From Neocallimastix lanati (nom. inval.) (lineage: Eukaryota > Neocallimastigomycota > Neocallimastigomycetes > Neocallimastigales > Neocallimastigaceae): a stretch of 64,000 bases of DNA. Below the pieces are notes generated by a model that did no database searches, was not told the origin of the DNA, and saw nothing but the letters and a program-made list of their open reading frames with translations. Shown one piece after another: positions 13,138 to 28,264 of this stretch. The DNA lies in contig JACVTC010000020.1 of NCBI GenBank assembly GCA_016946835.1, forward strand, positions 1,493,501-1,557,500, given 5' to 3'. Within the stretch, counting starts at the first letter, position 1. Every line of letters starts with the position of its first letter. The translations under genes and the position numbers were made by a program.

Positions 13138-16100
13138 GCATTAGTATTACTATTTATGTTATTATTATTAAAAGTACTGGAACCTTCTCTAAAATGACTA
13201 TTACTATTATTATTTCTAATGCCATTTCTTCTATTATATGAATTCTTAAAGTTTTGATGGAATACTGGATTATAAATTTTATCAGAGAATGGATGTCTAT
13301 AAGGTGGAACAGTAGTTCCTTCTTGAACTAGCCCATTCTTTAATGAATCCGTAGTATTTTCAACAGAACTCTTTATTTCTGTTGAATTTGGATTATGTTC
13401 ATTCATTTTTTTATTATTTAATGATAGATTAACCCTATCGGATAATTTATCATGATTTTGTTCAAGCTTGAAATTATTACTATCATTTAATCTTTCTTCT
13501 TTATCATCATCATTCATATTTTGATATAAGCTATATATTTTATTATTAATAAATGTTGTTAAAAGTAATTCATAACAATAAATAATAAATAGATAATAAA
13601 TAGATAATAAATAAATAATAAATAAATAATAAATAAATAATAAATAAATAATAAATAAATAATAAATAAATAAATAATAAATAAATAAATAAATAATATT
13701 AACCAGTTTATATTTATTAAAATAAATTTTAAATTAAAAAAACTTACGTATTTCCATCATCAATATAGTAAGTTCTATTTTCAACATTCTTTCCACTACA
13801 TTGTAATGATCCAAATTGAAGTTCTAATCTAGATATATCTGATAATGAAATATTATTTTTTATATTACTTAAAATAAAAGATTCTTTATTTGTTTGAAAT
13901 TCTCTGTTTTCGTTTTCGTCTTCGTCTTCGTCTTCGCCTTCATCTTTTTCTTTTTCTTCTTTTTTTTCTTCACCTTCTTCTTGATTAGATGAAATCTGTT
14001 CAATTTCATGGTTTAATCTTCTTGCTATTTTCTCATTTAATTCATCAATTTTACTCTTATTACGATATTCTTCTGATATTTCAGTATCATCTTCAGTCAT
14101 TCTATTATAATTATTAATTTCCGTTTTTTCTTCTTTTGAAATTAGTACATTTTCATTTTGAATATTCACGATTTCTTCTTCTTTTTCTTTTTCCACTTTA
14201 CCATCTATAATATTATCTCTTGATAATACTTTTTCATCCTTTATTTCAATATTACTTGATGATTCCTTATTTATTTCTTCAACTTTATCTATTTTTTCTA
14301 TTGTCTTATTATCATTACTAGACTTATTCTCTTCTTCAATTGAACTGTTGGATCTCTTTATTTCTTCCTTTTCTTTATTTTCTTCCTTTAATTTATTAAT
14401 AGATGAGGACTCTAAATTCTTCTTATCATTAGATGTTGATTTATTTAATTTAAAAGAGTCTTCAGATTTTTTATCCGATGAGGTATTGTTTACATCTTCG
14501 TTTGGCTTATTATTTTCATTAGATTTTTCGATATTTTCCTTATTTTTTTCTTTATCATCATCATCATCTATTTTACTGTTTTCTTTTTTATCAATGACTT
14601 CCTTTTTTGAATTTTCTATTAGTTTGGTATCTTTATTATTTTCCGATTTTTTAAGTGTTTCATTTTTATTATTGTTAAATTTATTATCCTTATTCGTTTC
14701 TTTAATAGTAATTTTAATGGATATAGTTTCATTTGAATTTTCTTTGGAACTTTTAATTTCTTTTCTTATTACATGCTCTGTAGTAGATTTCTTTTCAATA
14801 ATTACTTTACAATCATTATTTTCTAATTTTGGTCTTAAATAGACAAATTAAAGTGTATATATATATATATATTATATTTATTATTATTATTATTAAATTG
14901 GTTATTGATATATAAAAACAAAGAAAATATAAAAAAAAAAAGTGGAAAATTATATATATAAAAAGTAAATTAAAAAAAATTTTTTTATTTGTAATTAAAA
15001 ATTTTTTTAAAAATAGTAAATAATTAACTAATTAAAGAATTACTTTGCAATTTGAGCCCATGATAATTTCTTTGATTTTGAATTATCTTTATTATTATCA
15101 GTGACTAATTTTTCATCTCTACTACCTTCTATATTTTTTTGATCGATAATTGAAGTTTCTGCTACCTTTTTATTTTGATTTAATTTATTTTCCTTTTCCT
15201 TATCTATGAAATTTTTCTTTTTATAATCATTTTTTTTATAGGAACGATAGCTACCACCAAAGTAATGTTTATAATAATAAGTATCATTATAATTTGAAGA
15301 TTTATTCTTATTTCTACCACCGTTACTATAGTTCTTATAATATTTCTTATCATTTTTATTTTTACTTAATTTATCTTTATCAGATTTGGTTGTATCTATA
15401 GAAACTTTAGTTTTTGAATCATTTATAATATTTTTATTTTCATTGGTATTACTACTAGATTTATTTTCATTATCACTTTTTTTGCTAGATTTTTTGTTAT
15501 TATCTATCTTTTCATTATTTATTGATTTATCTTTTATGTCAGAATTTACTTCATTAGATAAATCATTATTATCATCTTTTATTATTATTTTTAATTATAT
15601 TGAACATTAATAATAATTATTTTATAATAATTAATAACAATATAAATTTAAATTAATTTTAATTATAAATACAATAAATTAATATTTAATTTATCCATAT
15701 ATAAATAAATTTGACAAAATAAAAAAAAAAGTTTTAATTAGTTTTAAATTTTTTTATTTTTTATTTTTTTTAAATAAATAAAATTATTATAATAGGTAAA
15801 ATATTTTTATAATAATTATTTTGATAGAGAAATACTAGTAATTATTATATTTAAATAAAAAAATTTTTTTATAACATCAGTATCATACTCTCATATAATT
15901 AACTTTATCATTTTATTATATATGTATTAATATAATATATATGTTTTTATTTATTTATTTTTACTAATTTTTTTTAATAAAAAATTTATTTTCTTATATA
16001 TTTTATGTCTTGAGTATTTTCTTTTTTCATTATACCTTGATTGTCATCAGTTTTCTTTATTTTTTTATTTTTAACCTTTCCCCATTGCTTAGCATTACCT

Positions 16101-16517
16101 ATAAATATAATAATTTATATTATATATATAATTACAGAATTATTAAAATTTATTTTTAGTTTTTCTTTTTAAATAAAATAGTAATAGTATTAAAATCTAT
16201 TCGATTATTATTAAGGTATTTTCTCTTTAAATTAATAAAAAATATATTTTCTTTTCCCTTTATTATAGTTTTATTTTGTTATCATTTTTTATAATAGATA
16301 ATGAAATCTTAAAAGTATTACCTTCCATTATCCAAGAAATTGCAGCATCTAAATCTCCATCAACATCGTATAATGTAGTTAATAAATCCTCATTTTCCCA
16401 TTTTGGAAATAAATCTTTTAATGATTTTATTTTATCTTTTACATCATCTATATTCTTATTATTTTTTTCAATTTTTGATTTTTTATTATGAATAATTTTC
16501 TCCACAGCAACTTCCAT
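11954..16517 (-). CDS. Def1-like CUE-domain protein (RNA polymerase II degradation factor)
   Basis: Six exons on the minus strand: 16517-16322, 16098-16036, 15575-15044, 14833-13748, 13530-12750, 12538-11954. All introns are GT-AG, phases match, and total coding length is 3243 nt (1080 residues). The N-terminus carries a CUE ubiquitin-binding domain at about residues 30-66 (IKSLKDLFPKWENEDLLTTL, then DLDAAISWIMEG), followed directly by NAKQWGKV. That order, plus a downstream SWAQIAKPK motif and an LQFGSL motif, is the layout of fungal Def1. In yeast Def1 promotes ubiquitylation and degradation of stalled RNA polymerase II and contains long low-complexity regions. Here the centre is Lys/Glu/Ser/Asn-rich and highly charged (near 13910-13980 a run of Glu-Asp repeats), and the C-terminal third is Asn-rich with many AAT-encoded Asn tracts and a conserved-looking patch ISASPILISNAADMGGIAAY. 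The yeast symbol is withheld because orthology rests on the CUE and short motifs only. Confidence 0.82.
13575..13697. repeat. (AATA)n-type minisatellite in intron
   Basis: A tandem array of AAATAAATAAT units, with a few AGATAATA variants at its left end, fills most of the intron between exons 4 and 5 of the Def1-like gene. Confidence 0.8.
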
Positions 16518-16623
16518 TTTCTATTTATTTGTTTATTTTTTTTAAAAAAAAAAATAAAAATAAAAATAGTTTATAAATTTATATTATTTTAAAAAAAAAA
16601 ATTAAAAAAATTAATAATATAAA

Positions 16624-16654
<31 letters not shown>

Positions 16655-17188
16655 TTCTAATCTCTGATAACTTTTAAATAAAATAATTTATTCAATCTAT
16701 TCTTCTATAATACATTATCCAACTCTATTATATTATTAAACCATTATTTTTTTTTTAATTTTATATATAAATATATATAAAATCAATTGTTCATTTAAAT
16801 TTTGTTTCAAATGTAACATATAATTGTTTTTTATTGATTTTTATAATACAACATGTAAGTATATATAATATCAATTTGTTCATTTTAAATTTTGCTTCAA
16901 ATACATATGAATTAATGAAAAATTGAAATAAAAATAATGATAAATACGTTTAAATATGGCAATATCAATTATTTTCTTATATGTATATATATACACAGAT
17001 TGTTTTAATAACTTCTTTTTTGTTATTTTTTAAATTTTAATATATTTTTTAAATATTATATTCTTAAAAATATAATTATATTTTATAATTAAAAAGCAAA
17101 ATATATATACAGTATATACAATATATTAATTGTAATATAAAATTATTATTATAATTATAGAAAATATTTTTAAAACAAAAACAAAAAC

Positions 17189-17220
<32 letters not shown>

Positions 17221-17581
17221 AAAAAATTAACAAGAAAGAAAAATTGAAAAGAAAATTATAATATTAAAAAAAAAAAATGCATTATAATTAAATATAAAAT
17301 TTTTATTATAATTTAAAACTTTTTTTTTTTTAAAAAAAATTTTTTTAATATAACTCTTTAATTATTATTAAATCAGTTAAAATAATAATTTAATATTATT
17401 AAACGATACTTTATTAATTAATATTACGTATGAATAATCTTTTTTTTTTATTAAATTTTATTTATTATTATTTATGATTACTATAACTATCATAATTTCA
17501 TTTAAAATAATAATAATAAATAAAAAATAATATTAATTAATCATTAAAGAGTTAATAATTAATCTAATATAAGTATATATG

Positions 17582-17621
<40 letters not shown>

Positions 17622-19622
17622 AATTAATTTACTTGGTTATTGATTGATACACCAACAAATAAAAGTTTTTAAGTAATCTTTTTTATTTTCTTCTTCTTCT
17701 TCTTCTTCTTGTCAAACTATTAATACAAATAATTCATACATGTACTTATTTATAAATTTATATATTATTAATTATTTCTTTATATATAATTAAAAATATA
17801 TATAATTTTTTACTTTTTTTTTTTTATCAATTATTTATATTATAGAATATAAAAAAAAAGGTATTATCTATTATCTATCTAATAATTAACAATTTATTGA
17901 TATATATATTAATTATACCTCTAACTAGAATTAGATTAGATTATCCTTCATATAATCATATAACCTTTTTCAATTTGTATTTCCCATTCTATTTCATTTT
18001 AAATAAAAATCATTAATAAATAAAATTATATTTTTTAAAATATTTACAATAATTTATTATAATTAATTATACAATAAATTAAAAGGAAATAAAACTATTG
18101 ATATAATAATTATAATTCTTAATTAATTGTTATTTATTATTTATTATTTATTTATTAATTTATTTATTATTTAATTATTTATTATTCAATTATTTATTAT
18201 TTATTATTTATTATTTAATTATTTAATTATTTTTTTTTTTTTAATTTAATTTTTATTATTTATTATTTATTGTGAAATATTTATTATTCAATTATCTATT
18301 TTTTATTATTTATTATTTAACTAATTGATATCTTTCATATAATAATAATTATTCATTTTTATAAACCTTTCATCTTAAATTTTATTTTATTGTTCATTAT
18401 TTCACTTTCATTTTAGTTTATTATTTGATTTTAATTTTTTTTTTTTTAAATTCAAAAAATTAATTAAAAATTTTAATTTAATACTACTATTTAATGGATA
18501 ATATATTATTTTCATTTATTAGTTATATTGTAATATACTGTTTAATTGATTATTTATATATTACATATATATTATTTAATTTATTTATTTTAATTAGGAA
18601 AACTTTAATTTTAATTATTTCTAAAAAATTTTTTTAATTAAAAAAATTTAATTATCTTGAAATTAAATTACATTGGAAAGTAATACTATTCATAATATAT
18701 TATTAAATTTGTTTTATTATATTATACTATTTACTATTTTATATATTATAATATATACTACATTTTAATCTTTTTCTTTTAAAAAATTTAAAATTTTCTT
18801 TGGTTATAAAAAGAAAATTTAAAAGAAAAAGATTTAATATAAAATAAAAATTAAAAATTAAAAATTAAAAATTAAAAATAAAAATAATGTAAAACTGGTT
18901 TGAAATATAAAAAAAAGTATTGATATATAAATAAATATAAATATTTTTTATTTATTTATATGTATAATATTAATGAAAAAGAATTAAAGCTCTATTTATA
19001 ATATAATTAATTAAATAATAAATAAATAAAAAAATAATGTATATAAATATTTAAAAAAAAAAAGCTTGATTAATCTTAAAAAGATTTATTTTTACATTTA
19101 TAAAAAGGTTTGTTAAAAATTAATGAATGAATATTAATTAATAATAAATAATAAAGATTATATATTAAATAATGATTTTAGTAAATAATAGATGATATAT
19201 AATTAAAAGAAAAAATATTAACAAATAATTGATTTATATATATAAATTCATAATTATAAATAATTATATAATATTGGCAACTTTTTTTTTTTTTGTTTTT
19301 TATATACAATTTGGATTTTTTTTATATACTATACAAAAACAAAAAATAAAAATAGCTTATTAATATATAATATTCATATGTTTTAATTATATAATAATTT
19401 AATTAATAATTGATTCAATACTTAAAAAAGTATTATTAAATAATTTAAAGGTAAACTTTGTGATTTTAATTAGTGTGTTATAGGTTTTTTAGGATGATTA
19501 ATTTTTATGTAATTTACTTTTTATTGGTTTTGTTATGTATCTTTTTCTCTTTTGTTATTGTTTTTTAAATTATATAAAAAATATTGAAAAAAAATATCAG
19601 AAAAAAACAAAAAAGTAATTTT

Positions 19623-19678
<56 letters not shown>

Positions 19679-19865
19679 CAAATTCAAAAAATGCCAAAGT
19701 GTAAATGCTCTTACGTCATATTTTAATAATTATTTATACAATTATATACACCTATAGATATACCTATGTAACATTTATAGCAATTTTTATATTATGTTAT
19801 AATATAGAAATATTACATTTTTTTTATGGGACAAAGTCGGAGTATAAAAATCTATCCATATATAT

Positions 19866-19902
<37 letters not shown>

Positions 19903-20507
19903 CCTATCATTATAATAATTAATATATACAAAATAAAAAAAAAAATTTTTTTTCCTAATTTACTAATAAAATGAATAAAAGATATTGGTCAATAAATGTC
20001 GTACTGAATATTGAATTATGAGATAAAGTAATTACAAAAAAAAAAAAAAAGCAAATTAAATTATACAATTAAACGAATATTGTAATTAAAAATAAAAAAA
20101 AATAAAATAAATGATTATAAATATAAACATGCAATTTAAAATTAAATATTTAAATAAATTAACATAAAAAAAAGTTAAGATTATTAGATTATATTATATG
20201 ATTATAATTTAAGCTTTTTTTCAATATTAAATATATAAATATAATATAGGACCATTCTTTCATAATAAAAAATTTTTTTTATTTTTATTTTTTTTATTAA
20301 AATAAAATAAAATAATAATAATAATTATAATAAAATAAATATATAAATTAAAGCTAAAATAATTATAATAATTATTAATTATCAAATTAAATAATTCTAA
20401 TAATCTTTTGTAAATATAAATATCATTTAAATTAATTTATATATAATTAAAATTTAATTATAAATAATTATTAAATAATATTTTATTAATAAAATAGTTT
20501 CATTTCC

Positions 20508-20538
<31 letters not shown>

Positions 20539-23020
20539 GCTCATTACAACATAAGCATTTTAATATATTTACATTTTCAAAATATTTATTATAATGATAT
20601 TTAATAATAAAAATAATTTCAAAATAATTAAAAATATAATATTCTAATATGTCTTTATATTATTGTTAAATGGTCAAATGTGATGTGATTAATTATGTTA
20701 ACTTTATTATATGAATATTATAATATAAAGAGTACCAAGAGTAATAATACTCTAGTTTACATGTATTTATATATATCATATGTGGCTTATGTATTATGAA
20801 TATTAATGTAATGTACATTAATAATGTATACATGGAATATTCACATATTCTAACAATTATAAAACAATTAAAAAAAAAAAAATTTTCTTTTTTCTTTACA
20901 GTAGCTAAAAATATATTAAAAAAAAAAAAAAAAAAAAAGTTAAATATTATTAATGGAATACAATCATATGGAGCACTATAATACAATATTATTACAAAAT
21001 TTTTAAAATCTATAGAATTAATATAATATTTGCTGTAACAAAATTAAAAAATAATAATATAAATATTTTATAATAGTATAATAGAAAATATAATAAATAA
21101 TGATATAGAAATTAGAATAAATATTATTAATAAATATCATAATTCATTGATAATATAGAAAATGGAATAAGTATTCATAATAAGTAATATACTTCATTAA
21201 TGAAGTAGAAATTGGGATAAACATGATTAATAAAATATTATAATTCATTAATAATTTAGAAAGTGAAATTAATATTCATAATAACTTATTTTCTAAGTTA
21301 TTACAAACCTTCATTATAAATCTATTATCGTTTCTATTTTAATATAAAAATAGGTTTATCACCATTTTTCTCTTCTCCTTTAATTATTGTATTAATGAAA
21401 CTAAAATAAATATATATATTCAAATAGTCTCTCATATTATGTAATATATCTTACTAAATTATTAAAAACTTATGTATATAAATATCATCCAATTTTTTCA
21501 TGAGAATAAGATGATCGATTTATTTATGCTTGAACTACACCGGGAATTCATGAACTTGAATGTATGACATGAAAATTATTATCTTTTAATTCAAATAAAT
21601 TATGGGATAAAAATATAAATTGAAATAAATATATGTATAAATATGTATATATTAAAAATACCAAAATGATCATGTTATAAATATTTTTTATTATTATAAA
21701 TGTGGATATTTATAAACAAAAACATTATTATAAAAAATATATATTCTTAAAGATCATATTGGTTAAAAAATAGAATGAAAATAGAAGAGGGAAGAAATAA
21801 AATAATAATAATAATAATAGTAACTAAATAAATAAATCAAATATAAATACAATACAATAGTTTATATATTTATAATCTGAACCCTAATAAGCCAATAAAA
21901 GTTAAGTTATTTTATTAAAATAGATGAAAATATATATATACATATATATATATATATTTCAATATACTATTCAAAACGTGTCTCAGTATTCATATATTGT
22001 TTTAATGTCTCAATTTTTTAATTAAAAATAAAATTAAATAAAATTTTCCATTTTAATTTTACAAAAAATCTTGATAGTTCAGATGATAATTAATTATTAT
22101 ACACTTTAAGCACAACAATAAATAAATTATTCAAGTATTAATTTATTTAATCTAAACTATTTAAATTTACTATCTAAACCTTAGAAATGCTATGAATAAC
22201 AAAGTTGTAAGAAAGAGAACTAAATATTGTGCTACTTTATTTTTATACTTTAAATAGTTATATGACTGGAATAAATATAATAATAAAAGTTATTAGAATT
22301 ATTATAATTTTTTTTTTTTTTTTTTGGATAAATAATCTCGTATTAGAAATAGTTATAAATAAATTATAAAATGATTAATAGTAGTTATAATACGTTATAA
22401 AGGAGTTAAATTCAATATATTTAAATAATTTATTACGATGACTCTTAATATTATTACAATATTTGCTCTATTGTTAATTCTACTAATCACTAATATGGTA
22501 TTTTTATGTTTCGATAAATCACAAATTAACAATATTAATTTAATGTTGTTTACATTTATCATAGTCCACATAGGAATAATACAAAAAGGGAATCGTTTAA
22601 AAAATGTTTTTTTATTTATTTATTTATTTTTTTTTTAAAAAAAAAATATTATAATAAAATTAATAATTAATACAAGTAATAATAATTATTGGAATTTTCA
22701 ATGGATTTTATAAATTTAGTAAATTTAGTTAGTATTTGATAAACAATAAATTATTAATTTTGGAATGTATAATTAAAAATATAAAGAAATAAAAGTTACT
22801 TTAAAATTAATAACCGAGATTGGATTCAAATAAGCAAATAAAAATAAAAATAATAAAAATAAAAAAAAAGTAAAAAAGAAATATATATATATATAAATAT
22901 ACTTTATAAAATTATACTTAATAATAGAATATATATAATTAATGAGGCGATAAAAAAAAAAGGAATATCTATAATATATATCAATTTTAAATGTAATAAT
23001 ACTTTATTTTTTTTTTATTT

Positions 23021-23071
<51 letters not shown>

Positions 23072-23161
23072 TTATTATTAATGTTTATTGATTGTTTATG
23101 TTATCTTAAATAAATAAATTATATAAATATATATATATATATATATTTCTTTTTTCTTTTT

Positions 23162-23208
<47 letters not shown>

Positions 23209-23700
23209 TTTTTTCTTTTATTTTATTTTATTTTTTTTGAATAATATATTATTATAAATAAAAAACTACAAAGGTATATAAAATATAAAATATAAATTTA
23301 ATGATTAAAAAAATAATAATACTAAAAATATTATATATTTATATTAAAAATAGAGATGTTTATATATATATATATATTATGATTATGATAAATTTCTGAA
23401 GTGAATAGGAAAAAAAAAAAAAAGATGTTAAAAATAAAAATGAAAATGAGAATGAAATAATATAATAAAAATAAAAATAAAATAAAATAAAATAAAAAAA
23501 AAAAAAAAAAAAAATGAAAATGAAATAAAATAAAATACAAATAAAAATAAAAAATTTATTATTTTATTATTATTATTATTATTTATTTTATTTTATTTTA
23601 TTTTATTTTATTTATTTTTTTTTATTATAATTATTTTTTATTTATTTATTTATTTAACTTGCATTTTATTTTATTTTATTTTATTTGATTTTAATTCAAT
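16518..23700. other. Gene-poor AT-rich intergenic region (7.2 kb)
   Basis: No credible exon found. Content: long T tracts (17583-17617, about 23020-23070, 23167-23203), TTATT/TTTATT-type arrays at 18120-18330, and an (AAT)n array at 19629-19677. A short plus-strand frame at 22438-22638 begins like a signal peptide or membrane segment (MTLNIITIFALLLILLITN) but runs into homopolymers and has no recognisable continuation; it may be the stump of a lost secreted-protein gene. Confidence 0.55.
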
Positions 23701-24019
23701 CTACAAAAAGTCACGTTTCTTAGTGGTATTCATGTAAGGTCTGTAGGTCCATTCTACATCTGCTTCTGTAATATCAGCTGTACCCAATTTAATTTCATAT
23801 AATTTCATTTCAAATCTTGGTCCTACTTCAGCAAGTTGTATATCTTGACCAATCTTATAATATACATGATGACTAATTTTTTTTTTTTTGATTGTATATT
23901 TATGTCAATAAATATATATATATGATAATATTATAAATAATAAATTTTAAATATAAATATTTAAATTAAAATAATAAAATTTATTAATAATAATTAGTTA
24001 TTAAGAAGATCAAAAATAG

Positions 24020-24057
<38 letters not shown>

Positions 24058-25689
24058 GAATAAAAATCTAATTCTATTTAATAAATATATTTATTTTTAT
24101 TTATATATATATATTACCGGAAAGATATATAATCACTATCATTAGCAAAAGTAATCACACGTTTACTATCATCCTTCGGTACTGGAAATAAATATTTTAA
24201 TATATTACTAACCTAATTTATATATATATATATAAATTCAATTATTAATATATATAATACTATTTAATTCATTGATTTTAGATTATAAATATATATATAT
24301 ATTTATATATTTAGAAGAATGTTAAAATATATATATATATAAAATAAAATAAGATAAAAATTAAAACTTACTCTTGTACCCAATTTAGTTGTAAAATTAT
24401 TAAAGATTAAATGTGGATAAGCTTCTGAAACTGTACCTCTATCGGGGATATCATGTCTTAATACAACATTATTTAAGGTAAAGTATGCCGTTGGACCATA
24501 TGGGAAATGAGAAACAATCATACCATCTTATTTGATTATAATTAACAATATCATTATTTTTTATGGTTATAATTATGATTATGATTATGATTATTTCACA
24601 ATTTCATGTTTGATAAATTTTTTTTTAAAAAAAAATTATTAAATAAAAATAATAATAATAAATAATAATAAATATATATATATATTATATATTATATATT
24701 TGGATAGGTTATATATATTGAATTAATATATTTTATAATTACAAAAAAAAAAAATATATATATATATATATTGTGTATAAATTATATATTTTAATATTAT
24801 AATTATTTATTATTTATTTATTATTATTATTATTATTAATCTTTTATTTTATATTATTTTACCTGGTTGACCTCTATGTTCATGTAATATAATTAAATCG
24901 GTAACTTCATTAGATTTACAGGCATTAACGACATCCTTAATAACGTAATTACCTCTATTAATTCTTTGTGAATTTGGGAAAATAAGTTTCATTTCTTTAG
25001 CAAATTGTTGTAAACGACTACTTGGATCTCTAGATGTTGTAATTAATACTTTTGGATCATGAACACCAGCTTGAGCATATTCATCATCAATATGGGTTTG
25101 CATATCTTTATTTATTAATTTTTTTTTTAAAAGAAAGGAAAAGGAAAAATAACATAATTACAACAAAAAAATATATATATGACAATTATAATAATTTGAA
25201 GATTTAATTTTTTTTAAAATTTGGATTTCATTTAATTTGAAGTAATCGTTGAAAATTTACATAATTAAATATATATAATTTTATTTTAACAATTAATAAT
25301 TATATTAATAATAATAATAATTATTATATTTATTAATTTTTTTTTTTTTTTTTCATTTATTTATTCATATATTAATTAATTTTTTATAAAATATTATATT
25401 ATTAAATTTTTTTTTTTTTTTTTTTACCTTCTTGGTGTTCATCGAATAATAAATCATTCTTTAAAGTTTCAGATTCATTTCTTAATTCAGTTGGAATTTG
25501 TTTTCCCTCTATCAAAATAAAATAAAATAAAATGATTATTATATAAATGTTAAATTATATATTAATTTTTAAAATAATGCATTTTGAATTTCAATTATTA
25601 GTATATATATTTTTTCTTGGTGAAAATTATAATTTCACGTTTTTTTTTTTTTTTTTAATTTTTATTTGATATTTAATAAAACTTCCTTA

Positions 25690-25721
<32 letters not shown>

Positions 25722-26428
25722 TTTATTTATTATAATTTTTTCATAAAAATGTAAAAATTAAATTATTGAAATCAGTAATTAAAGTATATATTAATGAAAT
25801 TTTTTAAAAATTTTAATTTGCATTTATACATAAAGTGTTTTCATTCTGTATTAAAAGAATAAAATAGTTTATGTTTAAATTAAATTCCAGATTTGTTTTT
25901 TGGTTTTTTGGTTTTTTGGTTTTTTTTTTTTTTTTAATGATTAATTTCATTTATATATAATATAAAGTTTTATATTTTATTAGAATTATATTAAAAAAAA
26001 AAAAAAATAAAAGGATTTTTCTTCAACTTTCAATGTTATTGTATATATGTATATATATGAAATATTAAATCCTGTGAAGTTTTTTTTTTTTTGTTTTAAA
26101 TTTTCAAATTTTTAATATTGACTACCGAAATGATAATGTGTTTTTTCTTTTTAAATTTGAATTTCAATTATAAGTTTCAGAAGAATTTTTCATTTATTAT
26201 TCATTAAATTGTTTCTTTCGATAAAGTAATAGTATGTTATCAAATTTGTAATAAATACTATGAAAATTTTGTAAAACCAAAAAAAAAAAAGATATATATA
26301 TATATATAAAACTAACCAGCTAAAGCATTTTTTAATGCTTGCTTTCTTTCAAAAATTTGACGATCTTTGGCTTCTAAAGCCTTTCTGTAAATATATTCTT
26401 TACGAAGTCTAGTATTTCTACGAATCAT
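23701..26428 (-). CDS. IMP4: U3 snoRNP protein Imp4 (Brix domain)
   Basis: Six exons on the minus strand: 26428-26317, 25508-25428, 25105-24863, 24526-24372, 24212-24118, 23872-23701. GT-AG introns, consistent phases, 858 nt, 285 residues, close to the usual 290 of yeast and human Imp4. The N-terminus [20 protein letters not shown] is the classic Imp4 start. The Brix domain follows: [20 protein letters not shown], then [52 protein letters not shown] and DYISFRHHVYY; the tail [18 protein letters not shown] is also typical. Imp4 works in the nucleolus with Imp3 and Mpp10 in the U3 snoRNP, holding U3 on pre-rRNA during early 18S processing. The first intron is the longest placed in the window (808 bp). 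A short (AAAT)n run on the coding strand sits immediately before the ATG. Confidence 0.95.
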
Positions 26429-26431
26429 TTT

Positions 26432-26436
26432 TCTAT

Positions 26437-26487
<51 letters not shown>

Positions 26488-26490
26488 TTT
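26432..26490. repeat. (ATTT)n microsatellite directly upstream of IMP4 start
   Basis: About 14 tandem TTTA units begin within five bases of the IMP4 initiator codon, so they would form the 5' untranslated leader or core promoter on the coding strand. Confidence 0.85.
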
Positions 26491-28230
26491 TTTATAAATA
26501 TATATATATTATAAATTTTATATTTTTTAAATGGTATAAAATATTTAGCAATTGAATAAAAAAAATTAATAAAACTTAATCAACGTTTATTATATTTTTT
26601 TTTTTTTTTGGAAAATTAAATAAAAAAAAAAAAATTTAAAAAAACTTTCAATTAACCAATCATCAAAAAGATTTTGTATAATTGATTGATTTATATCATA
26701 TATTACAATATATTTAATAATATATTTGAAATTTTTAAAAAAAAAATTAAAAAAGTAGTATAAGATATTAGCAACATAGCTTTTTTGAACATTAATAATA
26801 TAAGCATATATTGCTAATATATGTATATTTATGCTATGATTATGCTAAAACTATGAATATATATTTTATTTATTTTTTTATTTTATTTTTATTTTATTTT
26901 TTTATTTTTATTTTTTGATGAAAATGGTATAGTTTTTAGCATAGTTTTTTATTATTTTTTCGTTATTTCTAAAAAAAAGGAAAAGTATGAATTTTTATAT
27001 ATAATAGATAAATTTTATTTATCTATTATTTATTTATTTATCTATTTATTTATTTATTTATTTATCTATTTATTTATTTATCTATCTATCTATTTATTTA
27101 TCTATTTATTTATCTATTTATTAATTTATTTATTTGTGTATTTATTTATGTATTTATGTATTTATTTATGTATTTATGTACTTATTTATTTATAAATACA
27201 TATATGTCGAAATGTTTTTATTTTTTTATTATATTCTTTTTTCACAGTATAAAAATGATGAATGTGAAGAAAAAGGAAACAAAGATGATTTTTTTAATTT
27301 TATTTCCAAAATAAAAACAATTAAAAAAAAATTGAATAAATAAAAATAAAAGTAATAATAAAATAAAAAAAAAAAAAAAAGAAAAAAGAACCTTTATTAC
27401 AAAATGACAAATGAATCATAAATATGAAGCACAAAAAAAGAATATAAACCATAGTAATGGTAACATTTATAGACTATTATTTTATTTGTAAATTGAAAAA
27501 TAGATATAAAAAAAAAATCTTGCAAATACTATTAGTTAAATTAACAGCTGTATCAATCTAGGAAATAGTTATTGGCATATATTTTCAAAAATTTCTGAAT
27601 TATATCTCATAAATATAATCATTTAAATTATTATTATTATTATTATTATAAATACTTTTTTTTTAATTATTATAAATACAATTGTTTTGGTTATATTAAT
27701 AATTAATAATACTAATACTAATACTAATACTAATACTAAATACTAATAATTAGTACTAATAATATTAGTATTACATAACAAATATATATCATCTTTTTAT
27801 TTAACATATAAAAAAAAAAAAAAATTTTTTTTTAATATATAATTTTATATCAAAATAAATTAATTAAATGTTTAAATGTATTGGATAAAATTAAAACGAA
27901 ATTAAGAAATTTATTATAAAGTAAAATTTTTTATTTTGTTTAAATTTTTATGGATGTTCTTTTATATTATTATTAATATTATTATTATTATTATTAAGTT
28001 TCGGTCTTAATGTTAAGAAAAAAAAATAATAATAATTAATTTTTTTTTACTGTCTTAAATGTGAGAAAAAAGAAATAAATCTAATCATAAAATATTATCT
28101 AATAAAATAGAATAAAAAAAATATTATTATAAAAAAAAATAAAAATATATATATTTCATTTAATTATTAAACTAATAAATTATTTATTTATATTAATTAT
28201 TAAATATTAATTATAATATATTTTATAATA

Positions 28231-28264
<34 letters not shown>

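Noticed and set aside
12116-13241. Plus-strand frames rich in Ile and Val opposite the Def1-like exons
   Set aside because: They are antisense readings of AAT-encoded Asn tracts in the real minus-strand exons.
14348-14842. Plus-strand 164-codon frame rich in Phe, Leu and Ser
   Set aside because: Antisense shadow of the Lys/Glu/Ser-rich exon 4 of the Def1-like gene; the spliced minus-strand model keeps frame across this whole block.
22438-22638. Plus-strand 66-codon frame with signal-peptide-like start
   Set aside because: It runs into a homopolymer, shows no matching downstream exon, and any AT-rich frame tends to encode hydrophobic residues. Kept only as a possible gene stump.
23331-23540. 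Phe/Leu-rich minus-strand frame downstream of IMP4
   Set aside because: Low-complexity translation of poly-T and ATTTT runs with no conserved residues.
27247-27342. Possible lone 3' exon ending a gene
   Set aside because: An AG acceptor and a charged peptide are present, but upstream sequence to the IMP4 start is microsatellite without any exon.
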